Assembly: GCF_051857545.1 (NCBI RefSeq)
Contig: NZ_JBPZHB010000005.1
Coordinates: 248,001-312,000, forward strand
Source of the DNA: Larkinella sp051857545
GTDB taxonomy: Bacteria > Bacteroidota > Bacteroidia > Cytophagales > Spirosomataceae
Reading direction: 5' to 3'
DNA: 64,000 nt
Part shown: piece after piece, positions 45,913-55,247 of the stretch
Numbering within the stretch: position 1 is the first letter of the stretch
How the letters are laid out: every line of letters begins with the position of its first letter
Position numbers and translations under genes: made by a program
The notes under the pieces: model-generated
The model's input: only the letters and a program-made list of their open reading frames with translations
The model's database searches: none
What the model was told of the DNA's origin: nothing

Positions 45913-46416
45913 TCATTTAGCATCTACCAAACATTTTATTGATTCTTGAAGGATGTCTTGATTTTCCGGTTTCAAGGAAACAGCGAACCGATGAAGTTTA
46001 TAGTCCGTCATGCGGTGAGCGGTTAGGAGTTCTAAATCATTTTGTGACAAACTTATAGCTATATGATAAACTTTTTGGGGATCATTTTGAACGCTGGAAT
46101 TAGTTACACTTCCTGCTAATTCTGTCTGGTTCCTTTCAATTTTGGCTCCATTTTCAAATTTGAGAGTTAATGAAAAGGTGTCAGGAAGCTTTGATTTGCC
46201 TAACACCTCCAATCTAAGTAAGTATCTCGTATTGCTGTGATAAATGGATTTTATGGCTTCAAACGACTGATTTTGCGGCATAGTTCGAAAGCTGAGAATA
46301 CCATCCTTTTTGTTTTCATTTCGGACAAGCAGATTGCTACAGTGCTGAGCTGTAGCCGTTAAATAAATAAAGGATAGGATGCTGGTAAGGGTGAAAGACT
46401 TAAGTAGGAGTGTCAT
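45913..46416 (-). CDS. Secreted protein of unknown function, 167 residues
   Basis: Signal peptide MTLLLKSFTLTSILSFIYLTATA is clear. The mature part is hydrophilic with two cysteines (HCSNL near residue 26, and KCL near the end) that could form a disulfide. No family recognised. A candidate promoter lies at 46453-46485. Its lower GC content compared with the PUL genes fits an accessory origin. Confidence 0.65.
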   Translation of the reverse strand: MTLLLKSFTLTSILSFIYLTATAQHCSNLLVRNENKKDGILSFRTMPQNQSFEAIKSIYHSNTRYLLRLEVLGKSKLPDTFSLTLKFENGAKIERNQTELAGSVTNSSVQNDPQKVYHIAISLSQNDLELLTAHRMTDYKLHRFAVSLKPENQDILQESIKCLVDAK

Positions 46417-46452
46417 AGCTATGAGAGTTAGGATAAATAGAAAGTTAATTTA

Positions 46453-46485
46453 GAAAAATATTTTCTACAATCTACTGTAAACAAA
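46453..46485 (-). promoter_or_regulatory. Putative promoter of the 167-residue secreted protein gene
   Basis: On the minus strand TTTG (complement of 46482-46485), a 21-nt spacer and TATTTTTC (complement of 46453-46460) resemble the TTTG / TANNTTTG promoter, with one mismatch in the -7 element. Confidence 0.35.
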
Positions 46486-46494
46486 ACGTCCGAA

Positions 46495-46656
46495 ATGAAA
46501 ACGAAAAAGTTGAAGCTGACCAAAGAGGAACGATCCGCAATTCTGAAAGAGAAGATCGCTAAGATTAATAGTGGACTGTACGGTTACGATAGAAATATGA
46601 ATCTGGTACTGTTGTCGGAAAATCCCAAAGCGGTACCCGCAAAAGTCAACATCTAA
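46495..46656 (+). CDS. Small basic protein, 53 residues
   Basis: ATG 46495 gives a Lys-rich start MKTKKLKLTKEERSAILKEK and ends VPAKVNI. It is divergent from the secreted protein gene. The frame one base back stays open from inside this gene to beyond 46808 and reads LPVFNYDDQTNGWQVAVED, so a longer gene broken by a frameshift is possible. No family recognised. Confidence 0.45.
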   Translation: MKTKKLKLTKEERSAILKEKIAKINSGLYGYDRNMNLVLLSENPKAVPAKVNI

Positions 46657-46808
46657 CAATCACACGTTTTATAGACTCCAATAATTCCAACATTAACTTC
46701 TTTCTTCGGTTGCCGGTCTTCAATTATGATGACCAAACGAATGGTTGGCAGGTAGCAGTCGAAGACCTGATTTTTCAGCTAAGACAAAAAGCCAAATTAA
46801 TGAGTGAA

Positions 46809-47264
46809 CTAGCGAGTCAGTCTATAAAAATACTTTACGGTATCCGGCTTCGTATCGACTACTGGAAGATAGGCCGAAGCTTCCATCGTTCGATTTTCGC
46901 CCTTTCCTGAAAGCTTAAAAAATCGCTTTCGATTATAAAAGTAAAAGACCGTAATTGTCATGTTTTTTGAACGAGCTACTGGTGCAGGAGATCGTAACCA
47001 CGTATCAGTAAAAAGGAGAGAATCATTTCGAAATAGTTTATCATAGTTATCTGATCCATCGTTTCCGATTTCCACGACCTCTGAATACCCAATTTGAGAG
47101 CCTACTTTTGTGCCAGATGGCGACACGACCCGTTCGAGTTCCCATCTACCAAATAAATATTGGCTAATAGGTCCTTCTGCATCAAATCCATTGTCTTTTT
47201 TGCAGCCACTGGGTAACCAAAGTAGGAGCAATAAAAGTGCTACGGTACCGAAAGGATGTCTCAT
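46809..47264 (-). CDS. Small lipoprotein, 151 residues
   Basis: Lipoprotein signal LLLLLLWLPSGCKKD (Cys about 21). The mature part begins with ISQYLFGRWELERVVSPSG, the pattern of lipocalin-like lipoproteins of Bacteroidota (a WxL-type start and beta strands to the C-terminus). Ligand unknown. It is a single gene inside the accessory patch. Confidence 0.7.
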   Translation of the reverse strand: MRHPFGTVALLLLLLWLPSGCKKDNGFDAEGPISQYLFGRWELERVVSPSGTKVGSQIGYSEVVEIGNDGSDNYDKLFRNDSLLFTDTWLRSPAPVARSKNMTITVFYFYNRKRFFKLSGKGENRTMEASAYLPVVDTKPDTVKYFYRLTR

Positions 47265-47960
47265 CGCTCATCAATTTTTATTAAGACCCCGGTAACTAAC
47301 TATCAGTTGCCAATTAGTATAAATTATTTATTAAAATACGAATTCGTCCAGTAAATAAAACCTCCGTTTTCTAGACTAGTAACTACCTCACTTTTTTCGT
47401 CCTTTCCTGCCCAAGCCCTGCGCCATTCTTTATTGGCGAATGCGTTGCCCAAACAAAATCACCCCTTCATTCTCCCGGATATATGCCACGGTACAAAAAA
47501 TCTGAGCGCTAGCCAAAAATTGACTCCTCAAATTTCTGCTGGCCGACAGGGTCCTAAGGTTCGTAGATACCAGCTCCCCCATGTCTTTGATGCGCTTTGC
47601 TTCGTGGCCAATCCCAGGCTGGCCGACTGCCCCGGTTTGAAATGCGGTTGTCGAAAAGTAGGAACCTATACAATGATCTACGTCCGTTAGCATGATCTGA
47701 ATTACTTTGACAACAGCTTACAATTTAGGGTGTTAAGTGACTTTGGCTTTAACGGAAGAGCGCAGCTTACGGGTACTTCACGTAGATTTAATAGAGTAAA
47801 AACCGGGAAAAACAGATCAGCTTCTGTTTATCAAAAAACCGCACAGAGGTGTGAGCCAGCTCAATCCTTAACCGTCCATGCTAGTTCTTCTTTATTTAAA
47901 CAGATTTGCCGGGTTAAGCCCCATGTACAGCAACACCCTCCCCAACGGGCTTAAGCAAAA
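47265..47960. other. Nearly 700-bp gap, mostly decayed sequence
   Basis: Apart from the tape-measure shard at 47522-47604 no coding sequence is supported. Frames in it are short and lack motifs. The last 60 nt before 47961 should contain the beta-helix gene promoter, but no good consensus was seen. Confidence 0.5.
47522..47604 (-). pseudogene. Shard of a tape-measure-like gene
   Basis: These 83 bases align with 6194-6277 inside the 905-residue gene with about nine differences and one missing base. On the minus strand MGELVSTNLRTLSA is shared with that protein. The missing base shifts the frame. Flanking sequence is unrelated, so only this piece remains. Confidence 0.8.
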
Positions 47961-47969
47961 ATGACATTC

Positions 47970-49343
47970 ATGAAAACAACGGTTCTCTTTCTTCTGCTGC
48001 TCGCAACAAATGCGCTCGTTTCTGCCGCAACCTGGCATGTTTCGGGTATAGGAAACGATGCGAACGATGGTAAAACCCCTGAAACCGCTTTCCGGAATCT
48101 GCAAAAAGCCGCCGATCTGGTGCAGCCCGGTGATGTCGTCCTGATCGGCAACGGAACCTATACCAACGCTGGGCAGTCGAACGGAAGTGCCGTCCTGAAC
48201 ATCACCCGCTCCGGGACTTCAGACGCCTGGATTACGTGGAAAGCCCGTCCGGGACATCGTCCCGAAATTCGACCGGTCGGTTGGGCAGGCATTCAGATTT
48301 CCGGCTCCTACACCATCATCGACGGACTGCACATCATCGGTCACAACGATTCCATCGTGTTGCTGAAAGCCCAGGAAGACAGCAGAAAAGCGACACCTGA
48401 CCCCTACTACAATACAAACGGGATTTTCTTCAATGGCCGGGGCAGGAAACCGGACGAAAAACCACACCACCTGATTATTCGCCATTGCGTCGTTGGGAAA
48501 TGTCCCGGTGGGGGCGTCGTTGGCATCGAAATCGATTATTTCACGGTCGAGGATTGCAAGGTTTTCGAAAATGCCTGGTTCATGCGCTACGGCGGCTCGG
48601 GCATCACAACGCTGAACAACTGGGCCTACGATGACGCGCCCGGCTACCACATCGTAATTCAGCGCAATTTTGTCTGGAACAATAAAACGCTGGTTCCCTG
48701 GGAAAAAATCGGGAAACTGAGCGACGGGAACGGCATTCTGCTGGACGTAACCGATCAGGAAGGACCCGGCGCTACGAACCCCAACGCCGATGCAGTGCTG
48801 AAACCAGCTTCAACGTCGGCAACGGCAACTCCTCAAACGGTAAAGCGCGGCAGCGGCCGACCGCCCGAATGGAAAGGGCGGGCGTTGATTGCGAATAATG
48901 TCACTGCGTTCAATGGCGGTTCGGGGATTCACACCTTCCGCACAAAGCATGTCGATATCATCAATAACACCACCTACTGGAATGGCGGCATTGTGGGGTA
49001 TCAGGAACTGTTTCCCAATCGGTCAGAAGATGTGGTGATCCTGAATAACATCATTGTGCCCCGGCCGGGCGGAGCTGTAACTTCCAACAACCGCAACACC
49101 AGTATCCGGTGGGACTACAACCTGTATCCGGCTGCTCAAACCGTCTTTGTCGGCGTCAATGACATCGTTGCCGACCCTGGCTTTATCGATATTCAGCCCG
49201 ACCCGACAAAAGGCAATTTCCGACTGGCGAAACGGAGCCGTGCCGTCAATTCTGGTAGTACTGAGGTTTCCCTGCCCAACGATATCCGGGGTAAAGCCCG
49301 ACCCAAAAATACCGGACGGGATCGGGGTGCGTTTGAACAATAA
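47970..49343 (+). CDS. Secreted right-handed beta-helix protein (polysaccharide-lyase-like)
   Basis: ATG 47970 (MKTTVLFLLLLATNA) gives a good signal peptide; an ATG three codons upstream (47961) is also possible. About 457 residues. TWHVSGIGNDANDGKTPETAFRNLQKAADLVQPGDVV is the hallmark DUF1565-like start of secreted beta-helix proteins; repeated II/VI-N turns follow (IIDGLHIIGHN, HVDIINNTTYWNGG). The C-terminus RGKARPKNTGRDRGAFE is typical for the group. It probably binds or cleaves an acidic polysaccharide. First gene of the 48-52 kb set. Confidence 0.8.
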   Translation: MKTTVLFLLLLATNALVSAATWHVSGIGNDANDGKTPETAFRNLQKAADLVQPGDVVLIGNGTYTNAGQSNGSAVLNITRSGTSDAWITWKARPGHRPEIRPVGWAGIQISGSYTIIDGLHIIGHNDSIVLLKAQEDSRKATPDPYYNTNGIFFNGRGRKPDEKPHHLIIRHCVVGKCPGGGVVGIEIDYFTVEDCKVFENAWFMRYGGSGITTLNNWAYDDAPGYHIVIQRNFVWNNKTLVPWEKIGKLSDGNGILLDVTDQEGPGATNPNADAVLKPASTSATATPQTVKRGSGRPPEWKGRALIANNVTAFNGGSGIHTFRTKHVDIINNTTYWNGGIVGYQELFPNRSEDVVILNNIIVPRPGGAVTSNNRNTSIRWDYNLYPAAQTVFVGVNDIVADPGFIDIQPDPTKGNFRLAKRSRAVNSGSTEVSLPNDIRGKARPKNTGRDRGAFEQ

Positions 49344-49378
49344 GTACAGATCGGCTCAACTTTTCAGATAGACGCAGC

Positions 49379-51151
49379 ATGCTCAACTACCGGTATATCA
49401 GCCTATTGCTATTGGCAAACGTCGCTTTGGCAAACGCTCAGACTTCATTGCTGCCCACTGAGTTGATTCCTTTCAAAACCAGTGCAAAAAATTCGTCCGT
49501 CTCAACGCTTACGCCCATAGAAGTAGACGGCCAGCCGTTTACAAAAGCCTATCGGATCGTTACCCGGGATCAGACGGGCAGTGATCGGTTTACGCTGCGC
49601 TATACCCTTGATTCTGTGGTTCATAAAGGCGATGTGCTGCTGTTGTCTTTTTATAGCCGCTCACTTCAAAGTAAAAAGGAAACGGGGGAGTCTTTTATTG
49701 AAATTTCGCTGGACCGGATCATTGAAGGCAAGTATTCGTGGCCCCCTTTGCTGGAGCGGGGCATGTCGTTCGGCTCATGGTGGCAATTGACCCAAATACC
49801 GTTTGTGGCTGCCCATGACGTGGCGAAGGGCGAGTTGTCACTGGTTATTCAATGTGGCCGTTTTCCGCAGCAATTTGAGCTGGGCAATTTCTCTCTGGTC
49901 AACTACAAACAGTCGGCCAGCGTAGCCGATCTGCCACGGAGTATCGTTCATTATGACGGCGACGCGCCCGATGCGCCCTGGCGTAAAGCAGCCGCCGAAC
50001 GGATTGAAAAATACCGCAAGGGCGACCTGATGGTCACCGTGCTCGACGGTAGCGGCAAGCCCATAACCGATGCGGCTGTTGCAGTTCGGCTGAAGAAAAT
50101 TGCATTCGGCTGGGGCACCGCGACGAATTCGGCCCTGGTGTTGGACACGCTAAATCCCGATGCAAAAATCTACCGTGATACGCTGCTGCGGTATTTCAAC
50201 AAGGTAGTTTTCGAGAACGAAATGAAGTCGAAGAATTGGGAAAGAGCAAACCACAACCAGACGAAAAAAGCAGCCAGTTGGTTTCGCGCGCACGGTATTC
50301 CGGTACGTGGTCACGTCATGGTTTGGCCATCCTGGCAGCACTCCCCCCATCTCGTCAGATTCAGGCATGATACGGCGGCTTTGGGCGCATTTATCCTGAA
50401 TCAGATTGCGAACCAAACAACCGTAATGAACGGCCAGTTTACGGAATGGGATGTGGTCAACGAGCCCTACGCCCACCACGCGATCATGGATTCATTGGGC
50501 GGTAAAGCTGTGATGATCAACTGGTTTAAAGCAGCCCGAAAAAACGCCCCGGACGTAAAACTATTCCTGAACGAATACACCATGTTTCATGCGGATGGCG
50601 CTGGCAGCGACAGTTTTTACAACTATGTAAAATTCCTTCAGGAGCAAAACGCCCCCCTTGATGGAATCGGTGAACAGGGGCATATCGGCGGAACGCCACC
50701 CGGTATCGACCTGGTCCTGAAACGGCTGGATCATTTTGCCGGATTTGGCCTGCCTATACAAATCAGTGAATTCGACATTACCAGTGATGACGACGATTTT
50801 AAAGCACGGTATATGGGCGATTTTATGACGGCAATTTTTAGTCACCCGTCCACCATCGGCTTCATGCAGTGGGGCTTTTGGGAAAAAGCGCACTGGATAC
50901 CGGCGGGTGCTTTGTGGGATAAAAACTGGAAATTACGCGCTCACGGAAAGGTATTTACCAACCTCGTATCCAACGTCTGGACAACGAATGCCCATGGCAA
51001 AACCGGGAAAGATGGACGGTTCGTAGTTCGGGGTTTCAAGGGCGAGTATGAGATCATTGTCAGCAAAGGGAACCGGGAAGTGATTCAACGGGCGGTTCTT
51101 GCTTCTGATACCCAACCGATTACTGTTCAGTTAGGTGATTCGAAACCTTAA
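49379..51151 (+). CDS. GH10 endo-1,4-beta-xylanase
   Basis: 590 residues with signal peptide (ALANAQ). An N-terminal beta domain (about 25-190) probably binds carbohydrate. The GH10 barrel follows: acid/base E362 in WDVVNEPY and nucleophile E464 in QISEFDI, with GHVMVWPSW as the substrate-binding segment. A short beta domain closes the protein (about 535-590). It cuts xylan backbones, outside the cell or in the periplasm. It lies 35 nt after the beta-helix gene and 14 nt before the ThuA-like gene, so the three are likely cotranscribed. Confidence 0.93.
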   Translation: MLNYRYISLLLLANVALANAQTSLLPTELIPFKTSAKNSSVSTLTPIEVDGQPFTKAYRIVTRDQTGSDRFTLRYTLDSVVHKGDVLLLSFYSRSLQSKKETGESFIEISLDRIIEGKYSWPPLLERGMSFGSWWQLTQIPFVAAHDVAKGELSLVIQCGRFPQQFELGNFSLVNYKQSASVADLPRSIVHYDGDAPDAPWRKAAAERIEKYRKGDLMVTVLDGSGKPITDAAVAVRLKKIAFGWGTATNSALVLDTLNPDAKIYRDTLLRYFNKVVFENEMKSKNWERANHNQTKKAASWFRAHGIPVRGHVMVWPSWQHSPHLVRFRHDTAALGAFILNQIANQTTVMNGQFTEWDVVNEPYAHHAIMDSLGGKAVMINWFKAARKNAPDVKLFLNEYTMFHADGAGSDSFYNYVKFLQEQNAPLDGIGEQGHIGGTPPGIDLVLKRLDHFAGFGLPIQISEFDITSDDDDFKARYMGDFMTAIFSHPSTIGFMQWGFWEKAHWIPAGALWDKNWKLRAHGKVFTNLVSNVWTTNAHGKTGKDGRFVVRGFKGEYEIIVSKGNREVIQRAVLASDTQPITVQLGDSKP

Positions 51152-51165
51152 AACCACATTAATCC

Positions 51166-51921
51166 ATGAAAATGCTACTCACATCCTTCCTTTGTCTGCT
51201 GATTCGAGTTGGGCAAGCGTGCGCTCAGGACGTATTGATTGTTGCCGACGAAATTCCGGCCATGGAGGTGCTGGCCAGCGGGATTCAACGACAGGAAAGC
51301 CTGACTTCTAAAATTGTGACACAGGCCGACCTGCCCGCAACCCTGGCCAACTTTCGGGCGGTTATTGTCTACATCCACAAAGATCTGGACTCGATACCCG
51401 AAAAGGCGTTTGTCAACTACGCCCGGAATGGAGGTAAGTTACTTTGCCTGCATCACTCCATTAGCTCGGCAAAACGAAAAAACAAGTGGTGGTTTTCGTT
51501 TTTGGGTATTGATCTGCCCAAAAAAGACGCATCGGAAGGCGGCTACCAATACGTGGGCGATGTGGATATGGCGGTCGTCAATCTGGCTCCTCAGCACTTC
51601 ATTACAACGCACAAGATTACCTATCCCGCCACGATTGCATACACGCAGGAAGGAGGGCAAAAAGAGAGGCTGTTTCCAGGCTTTGTTCTGTCAAAAACGG
51701 AGGGCTTTCTGAACCACCAGCTTCTTAGTCCCCGAACCCGTTTGCTGGGCTTTAAATTTACGGATGCCTCCGGAAAAGTATGGATGCAGGATCGTTCGGC
51801 CTGGTGTATGCCCGTCGGGAAAGGATGGCTTTTCTACAGTCAGCCGGGCCACGCGACCAGTGATTTCGGCAACCCGATGTATACCCAACTTATTGCGAAT
51901 GCAATCATCTATAACCCTTAG
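51166..51921 (+). CDS. Secreted ThuA-like domain protein
   Basis: 251 residues with signal peptide (GQACAQ). Features of the ThuA fold (a class I glutamine-amidotransferase-like fold) are FRAVIVYIHKDL, GGKLLCLHHSIS and KGWLFYSQPGHATSDF. Such proteins occur widely in PULs; a role in modifying sugars is suspected but not established. Cotranscribed with GH10. Confidence 0.85.
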   Translation: MKMLLTSFLCLLIRVGQACAQDVLIVADEIPAMEVLASGIQRQESLTSKIVTQADLPATLANFRAVIVYIHKDLDSIPEKAFVNYARNGGKLLCLHHSISSAKRKNKWWFSFLGIDLPKKDASEGGYQYVGDVDMAVVNLAPQHFITTHKITYPATIAYTQEGGQKERLFPGFVLSKTEGFLNHQLLSPRTRLLGFKFTDASGKVWMQDRSAWCMPVGKGWLFYSQPGHATSDFGNPMYTQLIANAIIYNP

Positions 51922-52004
51922 CGGTTTTATCACCCGCCTGAAAGACGGTTAAACAAACATACAGGGTATTGAATTAGACAGGAATTCGGGTTAATCCGGT
52001 GCAA

Positions 52005-52916
52005 CTACCCCTTTCGTTGAATCCCTTCACTTTTCCGGTACTCGGCCGGCGAAATCCCCATCTGCTTTTTGAAGAGCCTCGAAAAGTAGAACGGATCGTC
52101 GATGCCCAGTTGAGAGGCTACTTCGTTGATGCGTAAATCGCTGAAATGAAGTAGCTGACAAGCCTTCTGGATGCGGAGGTGATTAAAATACTCAATGGGC
52201 GAATAACCGGTATCCTGTCTGAATTTGCGGGAGAAAAATGAAGTTGACAGGTTGACGAATTGAGCAATATTATCCAGTGTGACAGCGGTCGACAGGTTAT
52301 TCTGCATGTAGAGTATAGCCCGGTTTGTCGGAGTGGCGGTGCTGCTGACAAGGATTTCTTTCTGAAAGTTTTCCGGCAAAATAAAGGAGGCTAAAAAAAA
52401 TGGAAGGGTCAGGTTCGCAAATAGCAGGTTCGTGGTACTATAGCCCTTCAAAAACGTATCGAACATCTGGTCGAATAAGGCAATGCGATCGTCGGAATAA
52501 GGAACACGGACGGCCTTTGGGCCATTGTCGCGCTCTTCCATCATCGCGCGCACCACGTCGTGACAATGCGTACCACTAAAGTGAAACCAGTAAATTGTCC
52601 AGGGATTATCAGCGTCTGCTCCATAGGTATGCGGTTTTCCGGGCGAAATGGCGAAAACTTCCCCCGCCTGTATGATGATTCGATTGGTTCCCAGTTGAAG
52701 CCACCCCTGTCCGTCGGTACAGTACAGCAGAATCACCTGTGAAATACCAGCCGGGCGCTGATAATAGTGATGCAGGGCTTTCGGGTAAAAACCCATCCGG
52801 GTAATGTAGAGACTGCTAATCAGCGGCATCGACAAACATTTTTCGATGGTTTCCTTCGGAATCTCAATGATTCGCTCTCCGGCGAATCCACGGCTTTTAC
52901 GGGTTAATGGGCTCAT
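52005..52916 (-). CDS. AraC-family transcriptional regulator with N-terminal cupin domain
   Basis: 303 residues. The N-terminal cupin (about 45-175: GWLQLGTNRIIIQAGEVFAISPGKPHTYG) binds a small ligand, probably a sugar. The two-helix-turn-helix AraC domain (about 200-297) includes FFSRKFRQDTGYSPIEYF and DPFYFSRLFKKQMGISPAEYR. It is divergent from the GH36 gene and likely activates it. A good TATCTTTG -7 element lies just upstream. Confidence 0.93.
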   Translation of the reverse strand: MSPLTRKSRGFAGERIIEIPKETIEKCLSMPLISSLYITRMGFYPKALHHYYQRPAGISQVILLYCTDGQGWLQLGTNRIIIQAGEVFAISPGKPHTYGADADNPWTIYWFHFSGTHCHDVVRAMMEERDNGPKAVRVPYSDDRIALFDQMFDTFLKGYSTTNLLFANLTLPFFLASFILPENFQKEILVSSTATPTNRAILYMQNNLSTAVTLDNIAQFVNLSTSFFSRKFRQDTGYSPIEYFNHLRIQKACQLLHFSDLRINEVASQLGIDDPFYFSRLFKKQMGISPAEYRKSEGIQRKG

Positions 52917-52944
52917 TCAATAATGCTTAATCGATAAAACGATT

Positions 52945-52975
52945 CAAAGATAGAATAATCCATGTTTATGCTAAA
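52945..52975 (-). promoter_or_regulatory. Promoter of the AraC-family gene
   Basis: On the minus strand, TTTA (complement of 52972-52975), a 19-nt spacer and TATCTTTG (complement of 52945-52952) match the Bacteroidota TTTG / TANNTTTG promoter with one -33 mismatch. Predicted transcription start is about 22 nt before the ATG. Confidence 0.6.
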
Positions 52976-53077
52976 ATACTTCATCTGCGTCTTCTTGGAA
53001 AAACCGAATTTTGGTAATGATAAATACAATTAAACACCACCGGTTTACTCGCTGCTGCTGGTTTTGAATGTCCTTTT

Positions 53078-55225
53078 ATGAAGCAACTTCTTCTCCATCG
53101 ATTACGAGATTGTCTGAGGTCGGGCATCATGCTCGCGGTTTCGGTGGCCATCACGATTGTACACGCGCAAAGCCCGCCCTTTGCCAAATGGACCCGTTCG
53201 GAACTTGCCCTCAACAACGGAATCGTTCAGCGCACCATCAAACTACCTGATCCCGACGGCCACTTTCTAACGACGGTGTACAAACCGGTTGCGGGCGGGT
53301 TCAAATACTTACAGAAAACGAACCCCGACTTTCAATTCGAAATCAACGAGACCGTTTATTCGGGTACCGGCGACTGGAAACTGGTGACGGTTCAGCCAAT
53401 TACCGACACCAAACAGGGCGACGGAGCGGCTGTGACACTGCAAAGCAGCGATGGAAAAGTGGAGCTCACGGTAAACTTTTTACTCTATCCCAACCTGCCC
53501 GTTATCCGTAAAAGCCTGGCGATTAAAAACCTCACCAAGGAGCCGGTTCGACTGGAATCGGTCGATGTCGAAAAGTTGGTGGTAACCAATTACAACGCCA
53601 CTACGTTTAGCTGGATTTGCCACGATTATGGCCGAAGACGCTCAATCGGCCCCTACGACGGTAATTTCCAGGATGCCTTGATAACGGTTCACAACAGTGA
53701 CTGGGAACAGGGAATCGTGGTTGGCAACGAGGCTGCTGGGGTCGTTAAACATACCTCGGTTTTCTGGGACGAACCGGCCATTCTCAGCGGACTGACACAC
53801 CGAAACGCGCGCTTCCCCTTTCGGAAATACCTGGCAGCAGGCGAGTCATATGCGACTCCGCAGGTATTCACGATGGTGTATAACAACCACAAAGATCCGG
53901 ACGAAATACTGAATACGGCGGTTCCGGATTTTGTACGGAAACACATGGGCATACGTCTTTCCGAATTGGAAAAGAAACCCACCTTCGTCTACAATACCTG
54001 GGTTCCCTTTCGCAGGGAAATCAATGAGAAGCTGGTCATGGAACTGGCCAAAGCGGCAGCAGATGCCGGAATGAAAGAGTTTATCATCGATGATGGCTGG
54101 GCCGACAATTATGGCGACTGGGTTATCGACAGAAAGAAATTTCCAAATGGCCTGAAACCCTTATTCGATTACATCAAATCACTGGGCATGAAGCCGGGCC
54201 TCTGGGTTAGCGTGGGCAGTGCTTCCCCGGATAGTAAAGTCTACAAAGCGCACCCGGACTGGTTTGTTCTGGACGAAAAACAGCAACCGGCCAATCTGCA
54301 CGAAGATGACCTGAAAATGCGCACCGCCTGCTTTGGTACCGAATGGCGGGGCTACATCAGGGACGTCTTGCTAAAGCTGGCGTTGGAGTACGGCCTGGAA
54401 TACTTGAAACTGGATTTTACGGTCGTAACCAGTACATACCGGTTCGGAAACAAGGTAACGGGCTGTTATGCCAACCACCACAAAGGGCATAAAGACCACC
54501 ACGAATCGTTATCCGCCAATTATGAGGAGGTCTGGAAACTGTTTGACGAATTGCATGCTGCGAAGCCCGGGCTGTTTATCGACTGTACGTTTGAAACGAT
54601 GGGCGGTTTGCAATTGATTGACTACGCCATGCTGAAACATGCCGAAGGCGACTGGCTGTCGAATTTCTACGGTCCACCTGATGCCAATGTGGATCTGCGG
54701 GTCCGGAATATGGCCTGGTGGCGTTCTCCTGCCATACCCGCCACGGCACTGGTCATCGGCAACCCCGAAATGCAGGATGCGGGTTGGGAAATGCACATCA
54801 AATCATTGGCCGGTGCCTTGCCCATCATGCTGGGCGATCCCCGAAAACTGGCCCCGGCTGACCTGAAGAAATACAGAAACTACGCAGACTGGCTGCAAAT
54901 GATGGAAAACAAGTACCAGATTATGAGCTACCGCCAGGATCTTCCCGGTTTTGGTGAACCCATGGACGGTATGTGGGATGGTTTCCAGCGAATCAATACA
55001 GAGACAAAATCGGGCGGCATGATTGGTGTGTTCCGGCACGGCGCAACGGAGCAGAGTCGGCAGGTGACCGTCCGGTATCTTGATCCTGCCAGACGTTATC
55101 TGATCAAATCCATGGACGGGAACGTGGTTTCGTCTTTAACGGGGCAGGCCCTCCAAACGACAGGCTTTACCGTCAGTCTGACCGGACCGTATTCCGGAGA
55201 ACTTTTTGAGATTAGTACAAACTGA
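53078..55225 (+). CDS. GH36 family alpha-galactosidase
   Basis: 715 residues, normal length for the family, with a signal peptide (ending VHAQ). An N-terminal beta-supersandwich (about 35-290) is followed by the catalytic barrel with FIIDDGWADN, the nucleophile D446 in YLKLDF and a C-terminal beta domain. It releases terminal alpha-galactosyl residues from galactomannan, raffinose-type or xylan-linked side chains. First gene of a five-gene plus-strand run to the FecR gene. Confidence 0.9.
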   Translation: MKQLLLHRLRDCLRSGIMLAVSVAITIVHAQSPPFAKWTRSELALNNGIVQRTIKLPDPDGHFLTTVYKPVAGGFKYLQKTNPDFQFEINETVYSGTGDWKLVTVQPITDTKQGDGAAVTLQSSDGKVELTVNFLLYPNLPVIRKSLAIKNLTKEPVRLESVDVEKLVVTNYNATTFSWICHDYGRRRSIGPYDGNFQDALITVHNSDWEQGIVVGNEAAGVVKHTSVFWDEPAILSGLTHRNARFPFRKYLAAGESYATPQVFTMVYNNHKDPDEILNTAVPDFVRKHMGIRLSELEKKPTFVYNTWVPFRREINEKLVMELAKAAADAGMKEFIIDDGWADNYGDWVIDRKKFPNGLKPLFDYIKSLGMKPGLWVSVGSASPDSKVYKAHPDWFVLDEKQQPANLHEDDLKMRTACFGTEWRGYIRDVLLKLALEYGLEYLKLDFTVVTSTYRFGNKVTGCYANHHKGHKDHHESLSANYEEVWKLFDELHAAKPGLFIDCTFETMGGLQLIDYAMLKHAEGDWLSNFYGPPDANVDLRVRNMAWWRSPAIPATALVIGNPEMQDAGWEMHIKSLAGALPIMLGDPRKLAPADLKKYRNYADWLQMMENKYQIMSYRQDLPGFGEPMDGMWDGFQRINTETKSGGMIGVFRHGATEQSRQVTVRYLDPARRYLIKSMDGNVVSSLTGQALQTTGFTVSLTGPYSGELFEISTN

Positions 55226-55247
55226 GAAAAACTATTCATCGATCACC

